In this document: positions 32,838-34,397 of the stretch, piece by piece | How positions within the stretch are numbered: the stretch's first letter is position 1 | How the letters are laid out: every line of letters starts with the position of its first letter | Assembly: GCF_001279695.1 (NCBI RefSeq) | Contig: NZ_LGDD01000344.1 | Coordinates: forward strand, 1 to 34,397 | Direction: 5' to 3' | Source: Streptomyces sp. WM6378 | Lineage (GTDB): Bacteria; Actinomycetota; Actinomycetes; Streptomycetales; Streptomycetaceae | Length of the DNA stretch: 34,397 bases | Notes under the pieces: model-generated | What the model was told of the DNA's origin: nothing | The model's database searches: none | The model's input: the letters and a program-made list of their open reading frames with translations, nothing else | Translations under genes and position numbers: made by a program

Positions 32838-34079
32838 TCAGTCGATGAGGCCGTCGGCCGCCTCGACCTCTTCCCGGGTGATGCCCAGCAGATACAACAC
32901 GGTGTCGAGGAAGGGCACGTTCACCGCGGTGTGCGCGGCCTCGCGGACCACCGGCTTGGCGTTGAAGGCGACGCCGAGGCCCGCCGCGTTCAGCATGTCG
33001 AGGTCGTTCGCGCCGTCGCCGATCGCCACCGTCTGGGCCAGCGGCACCCCGGCCTCCGCGGCGAACTCCCGCAGCAGCCGCGCCTTCCCCGCCCGGTCGA
33101 CGATCTCGCCAGTGACCCGGCCGGTGAACCTGCCGTCCTCGATCTCCAGGGTGTTGGCGGAGGCGAAGTCGAGCCCGAGCCGGTCCTTGAGGTCGTCGGT
33201 GACCTGGGTGAACCCGCCCGAGACGACGCCCACTTGATAGCCGAGCGCCTTGAGCGTACGGATCAGGGTGCGGGCGCCGGGAGTGAGCCGGACTTCGGCC
33301 CGCACCTTGTCCACGACCGAGGCGTCCAGGCCCCGCAGCAGCGCCACCCGGGCGTGCAGGGACTGCTCGAAGTCCAGCTCGCCGCGCATCGCGGCGGCCG
33401 TGACCTCGGCGACCTCCTCCTCGCAGCCGGCGTGCGCGGCGAAGAGCTCGATCACCTCGTCCTGGATCAGCGTGGAGTCCACGTCCATCACGACGAGCCG
33501 CTGGGCCCGCCGGTGCAGCCCCGCCGAGACGACCGCCACGTCCACGCCGAGGGCGGCCGCCTCGGTCGCGAGCGCGGTGCGCAGCACCCCGGTCGCCACG
33601 CCGGACACGGCGAACTCCACAGCCGTGACCGGGTACTTGGCGAGCCGGAAGATGCGGTCGATGTTGCCGCCGGCGCCGGCGATGCGAGCCGCTATGGCCG
33701 CCGTGGACTCGGCGGTCAGCGGGTGCCCGAGCACGGTGACGTGCGAACGGCCGCTGCCGCGCGGCCTGTTGTCGCCGATGCCGGAGATGATCTCGGCTTC
33801 GAGCTTGAGCGATTCGGCCCAGCTGTGCACGGTGGCGCGCAGCTCGCCCTGGGAGGCCACGGTCGGCTCGGTGACGAGTACGCACAGCACGAGACGGCCA
33901 CGGGAGACGACCTGTTCGATGTCCACGACATCGACGGAGTAGGCGGCGAGGGTGTCGAAGAGCCCGGCGGTGATGCCGGGGCGGTCCTTGCCGAAGATCT
34001 TGACGAGGAGGGTCGGTACGTCAGAGCTCTGACCGGCGTCGGAGTTCTGGCCGGCGGGGGGCAGGGGCGATGGCGTCAT
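32838..34079 (-). CDS. serB: Phosphoserine phosphatase with N-terminal ACT domains
   Basis: This is a 413-aa protein. Residues about 20-180 hold two ACT-like regions (LLVKIFGKDRPGITAGLFDTLA, then HVTVLGHPLTAESTAAIAARI), likely binding serine or related amino acids. The HAD phosphatase domain starts near 195 with DVDSTL (nucleophile Asp199, acid Asp201). It continues with GVVSGGFTQV, a conserved Lys (RAGKARLL) and AIGDGANDLDML. It dephosphorylates 3-phosphoserine in the last step of serine synthesis. The start ATG is at 34079. The two-ACT form is the actinobacterial type, feedback-inhibited by serine in mycobacteria. Confidence 0.95.
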   Translation of the reverse strand: MTPSPLPPAGQNSDAGQSSDVPTLLVKIFGKDRPGITAGLFDTLAAYSVDVVDIEQVVSRGRLVLCVLVTEPTVASQGELRATVHSWAESLKLEAEIISGIGDNRPRGSGRSHVTVLGHPLTAESTAAIAARIAGAGGNIDRIFRLAKYPVTAVEFAVSGVATGVLRTALATEAAALGVDVAVVSAGLHRRAQRLVVMDVDSTLIQDEVIELFAAHAGCEEEVAEVTAAAMRGELDFEQSLHARVALLRGLDASVVDKVRAEVRLTPGARTLIRTLKALGYQVGVVSGGFTQVTDDLKDRLGLDFASANTLEIEDGRFTGRVTGEIVDRAGKARLLREFAAEAGVPLAQTVAIGDGANDLDMLNAAGLGVAFNAKPVVREAAHTAVNVPFLDTVLYLLGITREEVEAADGLID

Positions 34080-34166
34080 GGTGATCCCACCGTATCCGGC
34101 CGCGGCTCACGCCCGGCACGCCGTCCCGCCCTGCGGACAGCGCCCCCTCGTACGGCCGCGTGCCGC

Positions 34167-34397
34167 TCAGCGGCGGCCCCGCGGCACCCCGGGCGGAGGC
34201 GGCGGGCCCTCCTCCGGGGGCCGGTACGGGCGGGGCCTCGCCCGGGGGCGGCCCGGGGGGCCCGGCAGCGTGGGGGAGCCGTGCAGGCCCGGCGGCAGCT
34301 TCAGATACGGGTTGGTGTCGGGGTTCGGCGGGCGGTAGGAGGGCGCCGGGTTGTACGGCCCCGGCCCTGTCTCCTCGCGGGGCCCGGGTACCCCGGG
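34167..34397 (-). CDS. C-terminal part of a proline-rich protein, 5' end outside the window
   Basis: The frame enters at the right edge and stops with TGA at 34169-34167 after 76 codons. The tail is rich in Pro, Gly and Arg, with PYNPAPSYRPPNPDTNPYLKL in the middle and VPRGRR at the end. Codon bias is consistent with a Streptomyces gene. The PxNPDTNPYLKLPPGLHG stretch looks conserved enough to be a motif. No domain can be assigned from this fragment. The gap to serB (34080-34166) shows no gene. Confidence 0.65.
   Translation of the reverse strand, partial: PGVPGPREETGPGPYNPAPSYRPPNPDTNPYLKLPPGLHGSPTLPGPPGRPRARPRPYRPPEEGPPPPPGVPRGRR

Noticed and set aside
34157..34174. A GCCGCT-c-AGCGGC palindrome at the stop of the partial gene as a terminator
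   Set aside because: It is short and in very GC-rich coding sequence; chance symmetry is likely.

Overview
The window looks like core chromosome of a Streptomyces species. The evidence is very high GC with G/C at most third codon positions, many GTG and TTG starts, ATGA stop/start overlaps, Streptomyces-style intergenic repeat sequence, and streptomycete-type proteins. From memory, the order serB - histidine phosphatase - MFS/GntR - fabI/fabG - tldD/tldE - tyrS - glsB-like - moaA - acetate symporter - secreted subtilase resembles the S. coelicolor SCO1808-SCO1824 region in reverse. That match is recall and was not computed. No rRNA, tRNA, CRISPR array, prophage or insertion sequence was found.

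Layout. 1-2908: an Asp23/Gls24 envelope-stress cluster (partial P10-like gene, two Asp23 proteins, a small membrane protein, DUF6286 and AmaP). 2909-3142: a dispersed repeat and a terminator. 3143-7895 (minus): DEDDh exonuclease with BRCT, Cys-rich zinc protein, SURF1, GH15 glucosidase, divergent SDR. 8071-13067: a TetR regulator divergent from an operon of acetoacetate-decarboxylase-like protein, SDR and two paralogous amidohydrolases; this is the best candidate for an undescribed pathway. 13092-16585: VIT1-type transporter, then di-iron sterol-desaturase-family protein, lysoplasmalogenase and zinc dehydrogenase, possibly an ether-lipid/fatty-aldehyde module. 16639-20534: secreted subtilase, divergent from DUF485 and acetate symporter.

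20709-24307: moaA, a small conserved protein behind a structured leader, DUF3099 protein, a 19-codon leader ORF coupled to a GlsB-type membrane protein, and tyrS. 24352-27278: tldE and tldD. 27467-28962: fabG-fabI, the type II fatty-acid reductases. 29092-31725: small secreted protein, GntR/FCD regulator, MFS transporter with a clear operator, and a 38-aa transporter-associated membrane peptide. 31937-34397: small membrane protein behind a repeat-rich promoter, SixA-like phosphatase, SerB, and the C-terminus of a proline-rich protein.

Housekeeping functions (TyrS, MoaA, FabG/FabI, SerB, TldD/E) are interleaved with accessory modules. Each module has its own regulator, visible operator or strong hairpin terminator, so transcription units can be read with fair confidence. 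Protein families were assigned by motif recognition only; no database search was possible.
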